Assembly: GCA_963829835.1 (NCBI GenBank)
Contig: CAWHKC010000003.1
Coordinates: 558,001-622,000 of the forward strand
Direction of reading: 5' to 3'
DNA from: Berkiella sp963829835
GTDB taxonomy: Bacteria; Pseudomonadota; Gammaproteobacteria; Berkiellales; Berkiellaceae
Length of the DNA: 64,000 nucleotides
Positions within the stretch are counted from its first letter, which is position 1; every line of letters starts with the position of its first letter. Of the stretch, positions 27,102-36,080 are shown piece by piece. Made by a program: the position numbers and the translations under genes. The notes under the pieces were generated by a model. It was not told the DNA's origin and did not search any database. It saw nothing but the letters and a program-made list of their open reading frames with translations.

Positions 27102-27407
27102 ATGGCCATTAAATCAGCAATATCTAATGATGGACAAGAACTTGTCATCAGCGTTCAAGGACGTTTTGACTTTAGCTCCCTGCAATTATTTAGAAGTGCC
27201 TATGAGAACCAAAATGCGCATCCTAAAGCCTACACAGTTGATTTGAAAGAATCTGACTACTTAGATAGTTCAGCGCTAGGAATGCTTCTTGCCCTACGCG
27301 ATCATGCTGGTGGGGATAGTTCTAATATTAGAATTGTTAATTGCAATCCTGATGTTAAGAAGATTCTGGTGATCACAAAACTAGATGAATTATTTACAGT
27401 TGAGTGA
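27102..27407 (+). CDS. STAS-domain anti-sigma factor antagonist (HsbA-like)
   Basis: A single-domain STAS protein of 101 residues with the phosphorylation loop LDSSALGML (Ser56/Ser57). Such proteins switch anti-sigma factors by Ser phosphorylation. In Pseudomonas a STAS gene sits between fliJ and fliK beside a PP2C/kinase response regulator and an Hpt gene; HsbA, of the same class, binds FlgM and a diguanylate cyclase. The ATG at 27102, preceded by GGAG, is preferred over a TTG at 27090. Coupled to the next gene by a TGATGA overlap. The partner is unknown. Confidence 0.85.
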   Translation: MAIKSAISNDGQELVISVQGRFDFSSLQLFRSAYENQNAHPKAYTVDLKESDYLDSSALGMLLALRDHAGGDSSNIRIVNCNPDVKKILVITKLDELFTVE

Positions 27408-27751
27408 TGACTGAATTAATTGATGAATCTCAAGTCAAAAACTTAAAAGAACTTTTTAATGAAGGTTTTGATGAGTTTGTTTTGCTCTATTTTAACGATT
27501 TTGAAAAGAAAGAAACTGAATTATTTACATCGATTCAAAACAATGAACTTGATAATACCAAAAAGATTGCACATGCACTCAAAGGAAATAGTTTAAATGT
27601 TGGAGCTACTGCTTTGGCTAATAAATGCATCCAACTTGAAGAGGCTAGCATTAAAGGAAACTTAAGCGATGCCTTTGAATACTACCAAGAACTTGAAAAG
27701 ATCTATCCATCAGTAAAACAAGCGTACCTTCATATAGTCTCTTCACTTTGA
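27407..27751 (+). CDS. Hpt-domain phosphotransfer protein
   Basis: A stand-alone histidine phosphotransfer domain of 114 residues, with the phosphoacceptor motif IAHALKGNSLNVGA (His56). It would pass phosphate from a hybrid kinase to a receiver. In pseudomonads the equivalent fliJ-fliK region holds a STAS gene, a response regulator with phosphatase/kinase output and an Hpt gene. Here the regulator is absent, so the phosphate target must be encoded elsewhere or be different. Confidence 0.85.
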   Translation: MTELIDESQVKNLKELFNEGFDEFVLLYFNDFEKKETELFTSIQNNELDNTKKIAHALKGNSLNVGATALANKCIQLEEASIKGNLSDAFEYYQELEKIYPSVKQAYLHIVSSL

Positions 27752-27753
27752 CT

Positions 27754-27769
27754 TGGCACATGAATTGAT
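27754..27769 (+). promoter_or_regulatory. possible sigma-54 promoter of fliK
   Basis: TGGCACATGAATTGAT has a perfect -24 block and correct spacing, but the -12 reads TTGAT instead of TTGCW, losing the C of the invariant GC. It lies 40 bases before fliK, immediately after the hpt stop. It could be a weak or decayed promoter. Confidence 0.35.
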
Positions 27770-27809
27770 TGTTAATACTTAGTTCTAATTAATAAGAAAT
27801 GTGTGTTAA

Positions 27810-29150
27810 ATGGATATTACAGCAAGCTTGTTCAGTTCTGCGAATGAGATCTCAACTCAAAGTGTTGATTTATCTTTAAATAATAAGACTGGGGCCTTCC
27901 TAAAATCAAATGACAAGATGTCAGATCTGGAAAAATTACCTCTTGATGTGCAAAGTAATAATGCCAATCTCTTGCCTCAAGACGGCAAGACTTTGCCTGA
28001 ACAAAATAATCAAGTAGGACTTTTTGGTGAGTTACTAAAAGATAGCCTGATTAAAATTCAGGATGAAAATGCTTTGAATCATTCAGATGAGTTAGAAAAA
28101 TCTGAATTGCAAATTGTTGATGAAATTGATGAGCCAACAATTAACATAAATGAGTTTTTATATTCAAATGCAAGGCAAACGAGTGATGCAAGCTTAATTG
28201 GCAAAAAAACTGTTCAAAATGATAGAGATATAATGGTTAATGATTTAAAACCAAATTTAATGAAAGAGCAAACAATGCTTCATGGTCCAAGTGAAGATAC
28301 TATCTCACTAGCAATGAGAGACCAAGCAAAAAATCAAAATAGCTCAGATAAAGATATTAATGAAAAGACGTTAGGTGATTTGTCATTAAAGTTAGCCTTG
28401 AAAGAATCAGGTATGAATGATGTCAATAAATATAGTGAGCAGAAATTTAGTGAAGAACAAAATAGTGAAGATTCTTCTTTTGAGTTACTTCAAGAGAATA
28501 TTGTGAAAAATAACCATAATAATGGATTAGAGATAAAAGAAGAAATTAATAAAGCTTTATTGGCAAACAATTTGAGTCTCCAAGAGAAAAATATCGAAAA
28601 TGAAGTGATTATGAATGGTGTTGATCCTGAAAAAAATGAAGCTCATCCCATTAATGAAGAAAACCAAATAAATACACAATCTATCGCCAACGCCAATGAA
28701 TTACCTAAAAAAATATCGATAGCAAGCTCTCAGGTAAATGGAGAAGGCTTCATTGCAAAAGAATCATTTGAGCAAGATCTCTCTCAACAAATTCAATTCA
28801 TGATCAATTCAAAAGAAAACTCAGCAACTGTGAATATAGACCCCCCTGAGTTAGGTAATATTGAGATAAAAATTGTTCAAGAAGCAGGTAAAACACATAT
28901 TGTATTTCTAACGCATATCGAGCAGACGCAGGACCTAATTGAATCAAATTTATCAAAACTGCGTGTTCAAATGGAATCCCATGGCTTACATTTAGGGGAC
29001 GTTTCCGTTTTTAATGGCAATGAAAACAATCAACAATCTCATAATGCAAAAACCAACTATCCAACAGCTCATTTTATAAATGATAATATTGATGATTCTG
29101 ATAAGGTCATTCCGCGTTCTTCACTTAGCATGTTAGATTTATATGCTTAA
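27810..29150 (+). CDS. fliK: flagellar hook-length control protein FliK
   Basis: Exported ruler that sets hook length and switches export specificity. The 446-residue product has a long, low-complexity Asn/Glu/Gln-rich N-terminal region (1-320) and a conserved C-terminal Flg_hook domain (about 330-420; ATVNIDPPELGNIEIKIVQEAG and LRVQMESHGLHLGDVSV). Its ruler region matters here because the hook subunit is enlarged. Confidence 0.9.
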   Translation: MDITASLFSSANEISTQSVDLSLNNKTGAFLKSNDKMSDLEKLPLDVQSNNANLLPQDGKTLPEQNNQVGLFGELLKDSLIKIQDENALNHSDELEKSELQIVDEIDEPTININEFLYSNARQTSDASLIGKKTVQNDRDIMVNDLKPNLMKEQTMLHGPSEDTISLAMRDQAKNQNSSDKDINEKTLGDLSLKLALKESGMNDVNKYSEQKFSEEQNSEDSSFELLQENIVKNNHNNGLEIKEEINKALLANNLSLQEKNIENEVIMNGVDPEKNEAHPINEENQINTQSIANANELPKKISIASSQVNGEGFIAKESFEQDLSQQIQFMINSKENSATVNIDPPELGNIEIKIVQEAGKTHIVFLTHIEQTQDLIESNLSKLRVQMESHGLHLGDVSVFNGNENNQQSHNAKTNYPTAHFINDNIDDSDKVIPRSSLSMLDLYA

Positions 29151-29161
29151 GGACACTTTGA

Positions 29162-30847
29162 ATGATCGACGGTGAAAGTGAATTTATACAGGAATATATT
29201 AAATCAACACTGAAGATCAAAGAGTTGCAAGCGAAAGTTTATGATGAAAAAGTAAGATTACTACTTAAAAATTCATATGTCAGTATTTTCGCAGTTCTTT
29301 TTTTGTCGACTTTGCTATTTATAGGTTTTTATCACTCTTCAACCTTCGCTTATCTTACACTATGGTATTTATCTATTGTTATAATTAGTGTTGGAAGAAT
29401 TGGCCTGATAATCGCTCATCACTATTTTCCACAATTTAATAGAGTTCATCTCAACATGTTTCTTGCTGGAACAATTTTATCAAATGCTTGTTGGGGACTA
29501 CTTGGTTCATATCTTATGCCTCATGATAATCAAGCTGCGCAAATGATTATTATTTTCATTCTTGCAGGATTGGCATCTGGTGGTGTTCAAACTTTACAAG
29601 CTAATACATTCGCCTGTTTAAGCTGTATATTCATGCTTATTTTGCCATTATGTATTTGGTTGTTTTCCCAAAGCAGCATAGAATATCATATCTTGGGGAT
29701 AGCGACAGCGTCCTATCTTTTTTTTATGAGTATAATCGCTATACGTGGAAACCTTCTCTTGACAAAATCACTCACATTACAGTTTGACAACCTAATGTTA
29801 GTTGATGATATCTTTGTTTCCAATAGTGATCTTAAACTAAATTATTTTTTGCTCAAAAATCATGAACAGGATATTACACTTATTAATCAAATAAATGAAA
29901 CATTACAACTTTGCCAAAATTCAGAAGAAATATACTCAGTGATAACAAAGGCAGCAAGAAAATTGTTTGTTGGTATGAATGGTGGTTTAACGATAACTAT
30001 CGATAATCATAATCAAGAATTGGTTTCCTTTTGGGGAGATGTTCAAATAATGCAACATATTTTTCCATCAACAAATTGTTGGGCTTTTCGAAGTGGAGAT
30101 CAATATGGCATCAAGGAATTCCATCAAGCTTTGATATGTAAACACTATACTACTTTCCCTGGAGGAAGTTATCTTTGTATACCTTTAATTGTTAATAATA
30201 ATATTATTGGGTTGCTGAATTTCAATTTCCCTGAAAAAATGGAAATGACTAATTATCTTCAACAAAAAATCACAACTTTTAGTAATACCATTAAGCTCTC
30301 ATTGCAAAAAAACAAAATTCAATTGGAGTTACATGAAGCTGAAATTCATGACAAACTAACGGGTTTGTTCAATAGTCACTATCTCAATGAAATTCTTCCA
30401 CGTGAAATTCAGTTATCAAGACGCGAAAAAAGCAATATGTGTGTGTCTATGTTGTGTTTAGATAACTATAAAAAGTTCATTGAAATTAATGGCCAAGAAG
30501 CTGGTGATGAAGTGATAAGATATATAGCAAAACACTTGAGAAAAACTTTTAGAGGAAGTGATATTGTTTGTAAAATTAAGGAAGAAAGATTTGTTCTGGT
30601 TTTGGTGAATACCGAGATTAGCAAAGTCATGCCGCGTCTGAATTTGATAAGAGAAACTTTTAAAAATGCTACTATATACTACAAGCAAAATACGATGCCA
30701 AAAATTACTATCTCCGTAGCTGTGGTCGAAGTTCCAAAAGATTCAACGAGCGCGCAAGAGATTATCCAACTGGCAGAAAAAACACTAAATGAGTATTGCA
30801 AACTAGGAATCGATAGAGTTGTTGTTGCCAAGCCTGTTCAAAATTAA
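29162..30847 (+). CDS. membrane GAF-GGDEF protein, catalytically degenerate
   Basis: A 561-residue paralogue of the next gene. The N-terminus has about six membrane segments (40-200), followed by a coiled linker, a GAF-like domain (about 240-385) and a GGDEF fold (about 395-555). The catalytic GG(D/E)EF is replaced by KEERF (473-477), and the first metal Asp is lost (LCLDNYKKF versus LDLDFFKKL). The RxxD inhibitory-site motif, RGSD (464-467), is kept. It is therefore unlikely to make c-di-GMP but could bind it or pair with its neighbour. It starts 11 bases after fliK. Confidence 0.88.
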   Translation: MIDGESEFIQEYIKSTLKIKELQAKVYDEKVRLLLKNSYVSIFAVLFLSTLLFIGFYHSSTFAYLTLWYLSIVIISVGRIGLIIAHHYFPQFNRVHLNMFLAGTILSNACWGLLGSYLMPHDNQAAQMIIIFILAGLASGGVQTLQANTFACLSCIFMLILPLCIWLFSQSSIEYHILGIATASYLFFMSIIAIRGNLLLTKSLTLQFDNLMLVDDIFVSNSDLKLNYFLLKNHEQDITLINQINETLQLCQNSEEIYSVITKAARKLFVGMNGGLTITIDNHNQELVSFWGDVQIMQHIFPSTNCWAFRSGDQYGIKEFHQALICKHYTTFPGGSYLCIPLIVNNNIIGLLNFNFPEKMEMTNYLQQKITTFSNTIKLSLQKNKIQLELHEAEIHDKLTGLFNSHYLNEILPREIQLSRREKSNMCVSMLCLDNYKKFIEINGQEAGDEVIRYIAKHLRKTFRGSDIVCKIKEERFVLVLVNTEISKVMPRLNLIRETFKNATIYYKQNTMPKITISVAVVEVPKDSTSAQEIIQLAEKTLNEYCKLGIDRVVVAKPVQN

Positions 30848-30874
30848 CTCCTGTGCTTCGGGTATGTGCTTTTT

Positions 30875-30892
30875 GCTGGTAATTGTACCAGC
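30875..30892 (+). other. stem-loop between the two GGDEF genes
   Basis: GCTGGTA (30875-30881) pairs perfectly with TACCAGC (30886-30892) around an ATTG loop. No T run follows, so it is not a standard terminator. It lies in the 120-base gap between the paralogues and could act as a processing or attenuation hairpin. Confidence 0.4.
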
Positions 30893-30967
30893 CGATCTGT
30901 CAGTTATTTGAATCTTGATATGCTTTCTGCTTAGATTAGTAAAAGAACTTATAAAATTGGCATTTTA

Positions 30968-32650
30968 ATGACTGATGAAAGCGAGCATATACAACCCTCT
31001 TCAGATTCCACTTCAAATCTAAAGCAAATTAGAGAAAAAGTATTTGTTGAAAAATTATCATTGTTATTTGACAATTTGAACATTGGTTTAATTTCAGTTT
31101 TTCTTTTGTCTACATTTTTATTTATGGCATTTCATAACAGTGATATCAGTTATTTTAAGCAGTGGTATATATCAATCGTTACGTTATCTTTTTTGCGAGC
31201 CCTAGTAAAAGTATCTTATAAGATGTATCCAAAATATATAGAATTACATCTTATTCTTTTTGTGGTGGGTTCGTCTTTGTCCGCGCTTTGTTGGGGGATT
31301 CTTGGTTCCTTTTTAATGCCTCATGATAATCAAATAGTTCAAACTGTTATTATCACGTTTATCGCTGGCATATCTGCTGGCGGCATTCAATCCTTGCAGC
31401 CTAACATGACGGCAAGTTTAAGCTTCATTTATTTGATGATTTTACCACTAAGTGTTTGGCTTTTTATACAAAATGGTATTGAGTATAATCTCTTAGGCTT
31501 GTCGATGGTGTCTTATCTTATCTATATGACAGTTATTGCAATTCGGGCATGTAAGCTTTTATCAAAAGCGCTTAGTTTGCAACATGAGAATTTATTGCTT
31601 GTTGAAGACATTTTTGTTTCAAATAAGAAATTACATCAAAAAAATCGTCTACTCAAACAACATGAAAAAGATATGACCCTTATTAATCAAATAAATGAAT
31701 CCCTTCAATTATGTCAAAATTCATCTGAAACATACGCAGCCATCAAAGAAGCTGCAAAAAGTTTATTTCCACATATTAATGGTGGTTTAACAATTACAAA
31801 TAGTTACGACAATCAAGAATTGGTTCTTTATTGGGGGGATGTCCAAATATTGCAGTCAGTTTTTCCATCCATTAATTGTTGGGCGTTTAGAAGTGGAAAC
31901 CAATATACTGTTAATAAATCACATAATGAATTAATATGCCAGCATTATACATTTGTACCAGAAGGCATATTTATTTGTATTCCTCTTATAGTTAACAACA
32001 ATACTATCGGTATGCTCAATTTAAATTTTGAAAAAGAAGTGGATTTCACAAACTATCTTGAGCAAAAAATCACTACGTTTAGTAATATCATCAAATTATC
32101 ACTAGAAAAAAATAATTTAAATCAAAGGTTACAGCGCGAAGCAATTCATGACCCTCTAACAAATTTATTTAATCGTCGATTTTTAGATGAAACTTTAGCG
32201 CGTGATTTAAAACATGCATTACGCGAAAAAAGAACGCTTTGTGTTGCCATGCTTGATTTAGATTTCTTCAAAAAGTTAAACGATACTTTTGGGCATGAAG
32301 CAGGTGATGAAGTTCTTAAATTTATTGGGAAATATCTAAATAAAACATTAAGAGGTAGTGACATTGCCTGTCGTTATGGTGGGGAAGAATTTGTAATTAT
32401 ATTACCTGACGCTAATATTTCTAAAGTTTTACCGAGGCTCGAAACTATTAGAGAAACAATCAAAAATAAAACGATACTTTATCAAAACATCTCTTTGCCG
32501 ACTATCACTGTTTCCATTGGCGTAGCTGAAGTGCCTGTTCATGGTAAAACAAGTGAGGAAGTCCTTCGAGCTGCTGATCAAGCATTGTATGCTGCTAAAC
32601 AAGCTGGCCGAGATAAAGTTGTTGTTGCCCATTTACCTCTTGGTAGTTGA
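30968..32650 (+). CDS. membrane GAF-GGDEF diguanylate cyclase
   Basis: Predicted c-di-GMP synthase of 560 residues, co-linear with the preceding protein (shared MPHDNQ, INQINE and LQLCQNS). About six membrane segments (45-200), a GAF-like domain (about 240-385), then an intact GGDEF domain: LDLDFFKKLNDTFGHEAGDE, active site GGEEF (471-475) and inhibitory-site RGSD (462-465). It sits between fliK and fliL, suggesting control of motility or of the flagellum-to-sessile switch. Confidence 0.92.
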   Translation: MTDESEHIQPSSDSTSNLKQIREKVFVEKLSLLFDNLNIGLISVFLLSTFLFMAFHNSDISYFKQWYISIVTLSFLRALVKVSYKMYPKYIELHLILFVVGSSLSALCWGILGSFLMPHDNQIVQTVIITFIAGISAGGIQSLQPNMTASLSFIYLMILPLSVWLFIQNGIEYNLLGLSMVSYLIYMTVIAIRACKLLSKALSLQHENLLLVEDIFVSNKKLHQKNRLLKQHEKDMTLINQINESLQLCQNSSETYAAIKEAAKSLFPHINGGLTITNSYDNQELVLYWGDVQILQSVFPSINCWAFRSGNQYTVNKSHNELICQHYTFVPEGIFICIPLIVNNNTIGMLNLNFEKEVDFTNYLEQKITTFSNIIKLSLEKNNLNQRLQREAIHDPLTNLFNRRFLDETLARDLKHALREKRTLCVAMLDLDFFKKLNDTFGHEAGDEVLKFIGKYLNKTLRGSDIACRYGGEEFVIILPDANISKVLPRLETIRETIKNKTILYQNISLPTITVSIGVAEVPVHGKTSEEVLRAADQALYAAKQAGRDKVVVAHLPLGS

Positions 32651-32742
32651 CCTGCTAAATTCCTTTTTGTTTTTTATGACTTCTGTGTCAAATTATTGAC
32701 CCTCCTTCTACGCTAACAAATTGATAATATTAAAATAAATTT

Positions 32743-32758
32743 TGGTACATCTTTTGCA
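32743..32758 (+). promoter_or_regulatory. sigma-54 promoter of fliL operon
   Basis: TGGTACATCTTTTGCA has intact -24 GG and -12 GC doublets at exact spacing, 27 bases before fliL. It shares 13 of 16 bases with the fleSR promoter at 19079. It should drive the fliL-to-fliA genes as a separate unit from fliK and the cyclases. Confidence 0.8.
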
Positions 32759-32784
32759 CAGTACAATGTGGGGAGGATTGTCCA

Positions 32785-33393
32785 ATGGTTGAGAAAGCAG
32801 AAAGGGATAATGATGAGTCATTATCCAAAAAGCCTAAATTTAATAAAGTATTGATTGTGCTGTTTGCATTCTTAGGCTTATTTTGTGTTGCAATGATTAT
32901 GACATTTGTCATGTTAATAAAGATGCAAACGAGTGCACCGCAGGATTCCCCTCAAGATTTATCAAGTGCAAATGATCCTGAACGCGTTGTCGTTAAGCCA
33001 GAAGAAAAAAAAGAAGAAACGGCTAAGTCTGAGAAGACTAGTGAAAAACCTAAGAAAGTCATAGATGAAAAAAATAAACCACAGTTCTATAAATTAAAGC
33101 CGGTCATGGTGGTTAATATTACATCGGCAGATAAATCAAGATTTTTGCAAATAGATGTGGAGTTAATGACTCGTAGTAGTGCATCACTTGAAAATATAGA
33201 AGCATTTGCACCATTAATACGCAATGATTTGATAACCTTATTTAGCACACAAAGATATGAAGATGTTATTACACTTGAAGGTAAAGAATTATTGCGCAAA
33301 AAAGCACTTGAGACCGTACAGAAAATTATGAAACAAAACACGGGAGACCCTACTGTAGAACAGGTTCTTTTTACCAATTTTGTTTCGCAGTAG
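32785..33393 (+). CDS. fliL: flagellar basal body-associated protein FliL
   Basis: Inner-membrane protein surrounding the stators. The 202-residue product has one membrane segment (about 26-48), a Lys/Glu-rich linker (60-95), and the periplasmic FliL domain (FYKLKPVMVVNITSADKSRFLQIDVELMTRS). The ATG follows GGGGAGGA, a strong ribosome site. It heads the fliLMNOPQR-flhBA unit. Confidence 0.93.
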   Translation: MVEKAERDNDESLSKKPKFNKVLIVLFAFLGLFCVAMIMTFVMLIKMQTSAPQDSPQDLSSANDPERVVVKPEEKKEETAKSEKTSEKPKKVIDEKNKPQFYKLKPVMVVNITSADKSRFLQIDVELMTRSSASLENIEAFAPLIRNDLITLFSTQRYEDVITLEGKELLRKKALETVQKIMKQNTGDPTVEQVLFTNFVSQ

Positions 33394-33400
33394 GTGAAAT

Positions 33401-34375
33401 ATGAACCAAGCCCTTGACCAAGATGAGATAGATTCGCTTCTAAGTACACCTAAAGAAGATGTGAATGTTCATCTTACGCCAGATGGTATAGCGCCAAGGC
33501 AATATGATTTGGGTAACAACGATAGAAATATCTATAGTCGAGTTGCGACTTTAGGTCTCATTAACGAAAAGTTCGCAAGAAATATTCGGGTCAGTTTAAA
33601 TGCTTTTTTAAAAAGAAATGTAGAAGTTTCATTGCTTGGGTTAAAAATTTCAAAATACGAAGAATATATTAATTCACTTTTTATCCCAACCAGCATTAAT
33701 CTTGTGAAAATGTCTCCTTTAAAAGGAACAGCGCTATTTGTTGCTGATTCAAAGCTCGTTTTTGCCATTGTAGAAAATTTCTTTGGCGGTGAAGGGAAGG
33801 TTCATTATAAAAATGAATCAAGAGAGTTTACCCAAACTGAAAATCGAATTGTTAAAATGATGATTGAGTTGTTTTTTAAAGATTTAAAAGAAGCTTGGAG
33901 TTCATTTTTAGATATTCAATTTGAATATAAAGGACTTGAAGTTAATCCATCGATGGCAAATGTTTTAAATTTAGGTGAACTATTAATAATTTCTAAATTT
34001 AGATTCGAATTAGACGGTGGTGGCGGTGATTTCCAGATTTGTTTGCCGTATTCAATGATAGAACCCATTCGTGAATTACTTAATGCGGGGATAAAGGTAG
34101 AAAAAGAAGTTAGTGATGAAAAATGGATCCAAAGAGTAAAAGAAGAAGTTATGGAAGCGTATGTTGATGCTTGTTGTGTTCTTACACAGAAGAAAATATC
34201 TCTTAAAGATGTTCTTCGTTTTAGAAATGGCGATGTGATAGATATTGAAATACCTGAAGAAATTATTTTAAAAGTAAATGACATCCCCATGTTTAAAGCA
34301 AACTTTGGAACCTTTGAAGGAAAATATGCAGTTAAGATTGTAGATAGACTGAAAAAAACATCAAAGAGGCAATAA
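33401..34375 (+). CDS. fliM: flagellar motor switch protein FliM
   Basis: C-ring protein linking FliG and FliN. The 324-residue product begins with the CheY-binding segment form (LDQDEIDSLLS), has the FliM middle domain (with TPTSINLVKMSPLKGTALFV-like sequence) and a C-terminal SpoA domain. The retained N-terminal peptide suggests CheY control even though no che genes are nearby. The stop overlaps the fliN start. Confidence 0.95.
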   Translation: MNQALDQDEIDSLLSTPKEDVNVHLTPDGIAPRQYDLGNNDRNIYSRVATLGLINEKFARNIRVSLNAFLKRNVEVSLLGLKISKYEEYINSLFIPTSINLVKMSPLKGTALFVADSKLVFAIVENFFGGEGKVHYKNESREFTQTENRIVKMMIELFFKDLKEAWSSFLDIQFEYKGLEVNPSMANVLNLGELLIISKFRFELDGGGGDFQICLPYSMIEPIRELLNAGIKVEKEVSDEKWIQRVKEEVMEAYVDACCVLTQKKISLKDVLRFRNGDVIDIEIPEEIILKVNDIPMFKANFGTFEGKYAVKIVDRLKKTSKRQ

Positions 34376-34770
34376 TGGAATCAGAACAACCACAAGATGG
34401 CAATGGCTCGACGAATAAGCCTACACAAGAGCAAACAAGTTCACCTAAACCAGAAGCTGCACATTTTTCTGAATTAAATAAAGAAAATAAGAAAAATATT
34501 TTTACCGGGAGTAATGATTTTGAAGTCATTATGGATATTCCTGTGACTATTTCATTAGAAGTTGGAAGAACTTCCATTTGTATTAAAAATTTACTACAGC
34601 TAAATCAAGGTTCTGTTATTGAACTTGATAGAAATGCAGGTGATCCATTAGATGTTTTAGTTAATGGCACACTCGTGGCGCATGCAGAAGTCGTGGTGGT
34701 AAATGATAAATTTGGTATTCGACTTACAGATGTGATCAGCGCATCAGAACGTATGGAAAAGATTAAATAA
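34375..34770 (+). CDS. fliN: flagellar motor switch protein FliN
   Basis: C-ring base protein of 131 residues. A variable N-terminus (1-45) is followed by the SpoA domain: DFEVIMDIPVTISLEVGRTSICIKNLLQLNQGSVIELDR and GIRLTDVIS. It is coupled to fliM through a TAATG overlap. Confidence 0.95.
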   Translation: MESEQPQDGNGSTNKPTQEQTSSPKPEAAHFSELNKENKKNIFTGSNDFEVIMDIPVTISLEVGRTSICIKNLLQLNQGSVIELDRNAGDPLDVLVNGTLVAHAEVVVVNDKFGIRLTDVISASERMEKIK

Positions 34771-34783
34771 AGGAGAGGATGCC

Positions 34784-35065
34784 TTGATTAATATATCAAC
34801 ATTAACCAATGTGGCTTTGATGCTGTTTGTGACACTGTTATTAGTTTTTGTTTTGGCATTCCTTTTGAAACATTTTAAAAAAATGGTTCCTCAAATTCCC
34901 GGCGCTCTACAAGTATTAGGTGGGGCTAATTTAGGTAATAAGACCAAAGTTGTTGTGATTGAGGCATACAATGCAAAGTTACTCGTTGGCGTAACTGATA
35001 CACAAGTTCAAACACTATATGTTTTTAAAAATGATCAACCAACTCAACAAGTGGAAATAAAGTGA
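34784..35065 (+). CDS. fliO: flagellar biosynthesis protein FliO
   Basis: Membrane protein that stabilises FliP during export-gate assembly. The 93-residue product has one N-terminal membrane segment (about 6-28) and the short FliO cytoplasmic domain (KVVVIEAYNAKLLVGVTDTQVQTLY). The start is TTG at 34784 behind AGGAGAGG (34772-34779); the nearby ATG is closed by an immediate stop. The stop overlaps fliP (GTGA). Confidence 0.88.
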   Translation: MINISTLTNVALMLFVTLLLVFVLAFLLKHFKKMVPQIPGALQVLGGANLGNKTKVVVIEAYNAKLLVGVTDTQVQTLYVFKNDQPTQQVEIK

Positions 35066-35799
35066 AAAAAGCTCTTTTTATCGTTTTACTTTTGCCCGTT
35101 ATTTGTTTTGCAAATGATTTTAATCTAGATGCATTTCATGTGGCCAATGATGGACATGGTGGTCAGAATTATTCTATTAACGTCCAATTAATTGCCATTA
35201 TGACAGCGTTAACGCTCCTTCCTGCCATTATATTAATGATGACTTCCTTTACAAGGGTGATTATTGTTCTTTCAATTTTAAGGCAAGCGTTAGGGATGCC
35301 GCAAACACCGAGTAATCAAATTATCATTGGTTTATCATTGTTTTTAACAATGTTTATTATGTCTCCTGTGTTTAATGATATTAATGATAATGTGATTAAA
35401 CCTTATTCAGAAAATAAAATGACTCAAGCCCAAGCTCTAGAGAAAGCATCAGTGCCCATTAAACAATTTATGTTTAATCAGACAAGAACAGAAGATTTGG
35501 ATCTATTTTTGGAAATTTCAGGTAAGGAAATTGAATCAAGGGATCCTGAACATGTCCCTTTATCAATTCTCATATCTTCATTTATTACCTCTGAACTTAA
35601 AACGGCATTTCAAATTGGATTCATTATTTTTATACCGTTTTTGATTATCGATTTGGTCGTTGCAAGTGTTTTAATGTCAATGGGTATGATGATGCTTTCT
35701 CCATTGATCATTTCCTTACCTTTTAAAATAATGTTGTTTGTTTTGGTTGATGGTTGGAATCTAATTTTAGGTACGTTGGCATCAAGCTTTACACCGTAG
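35062..35799 (+). CDS. fliP: flagellar export gate protein FliP
   Basis: Core export-gate subunit. The 245-residue product has a cleavable signal peptide (about 1-17), four membrane segments, and the FliP signatures FTRVIIVLSILRQALGMPQTPSNQIIIGL and GMMMLSPLIISLPFKIMLFVLVDGW. GTG start. Confidence 0.95.
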   Translation: MKKALFIVLLLPVICFANDFNLDAFHVANDGHGGQNYSINVQLIAIMTALTLLPAIILMMTSFTRVIIVLSILRQALGMPQTPSNQIIIGLSLFLTMFIMSPVFNDINDNVIKPYSENKMTQAQALEKASVPIKQFMFNQTRTEDLDLFLEISGKEIESRDPEHVPLSILISSFITSELKTAFQIGFIIFIPFLIIDLVVASVLMSMGMMMLSPLIISLPFKIMLFVLVDGWNLILGTLASSFTP

Positions 35800-35807
35800 G
35801 ATAAAAG

Positions 35808-36077
35808 ATGACTCCTGAAGTTGTAATAGATTTAATGAGACAATCCATTTTAGTACTACTTGTGGTAGTGTGTGTATTGATTTTGCCAAGTTTGATCGTT
35901 GGTGTTTGTATTAGTATATTTCAGGCGGCAACACAAATTAATGAACAATCGTTGAGTTTTGTTCCTCGTCTTATTGTTGTTTTTATCACTATTATGATTT
36001 CCTCTCCTTGGATCATTAGAGTACTTACGGATTTTACAAATAATATATTTGAATCCATCCCAAACGTGATTGGGTAG
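35808..36077 (+). CDS. fliQ: flagellar export gate protein FliQ
   Basis: Two-helix gate subunit of 89 residues with membrane segments at about 14-38 and 52-75 and the FliQ motif LIVGVCISIFQAATQINEQSLSFVPRL. Normal length, 8 bases after fliP. Confidence 0.95.
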   Translation: MTPEVVIDLMRQSILVLLVVVCVLILPSLIVGVCISIFQAATQINEQSLSFVPRLIVVFITIMISSPWIIRVLTDFTNNIFESIPNVIG

Positions 36078-36080
36078 ACT

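Noticed and set aside
30895..30950. A possible sigma-54 promoter before the second GGDEF gene (TTGATATGCTTTCTGCT)
   Set aside because: The -24 GG doublet reads GA and the match is otherwise poor.
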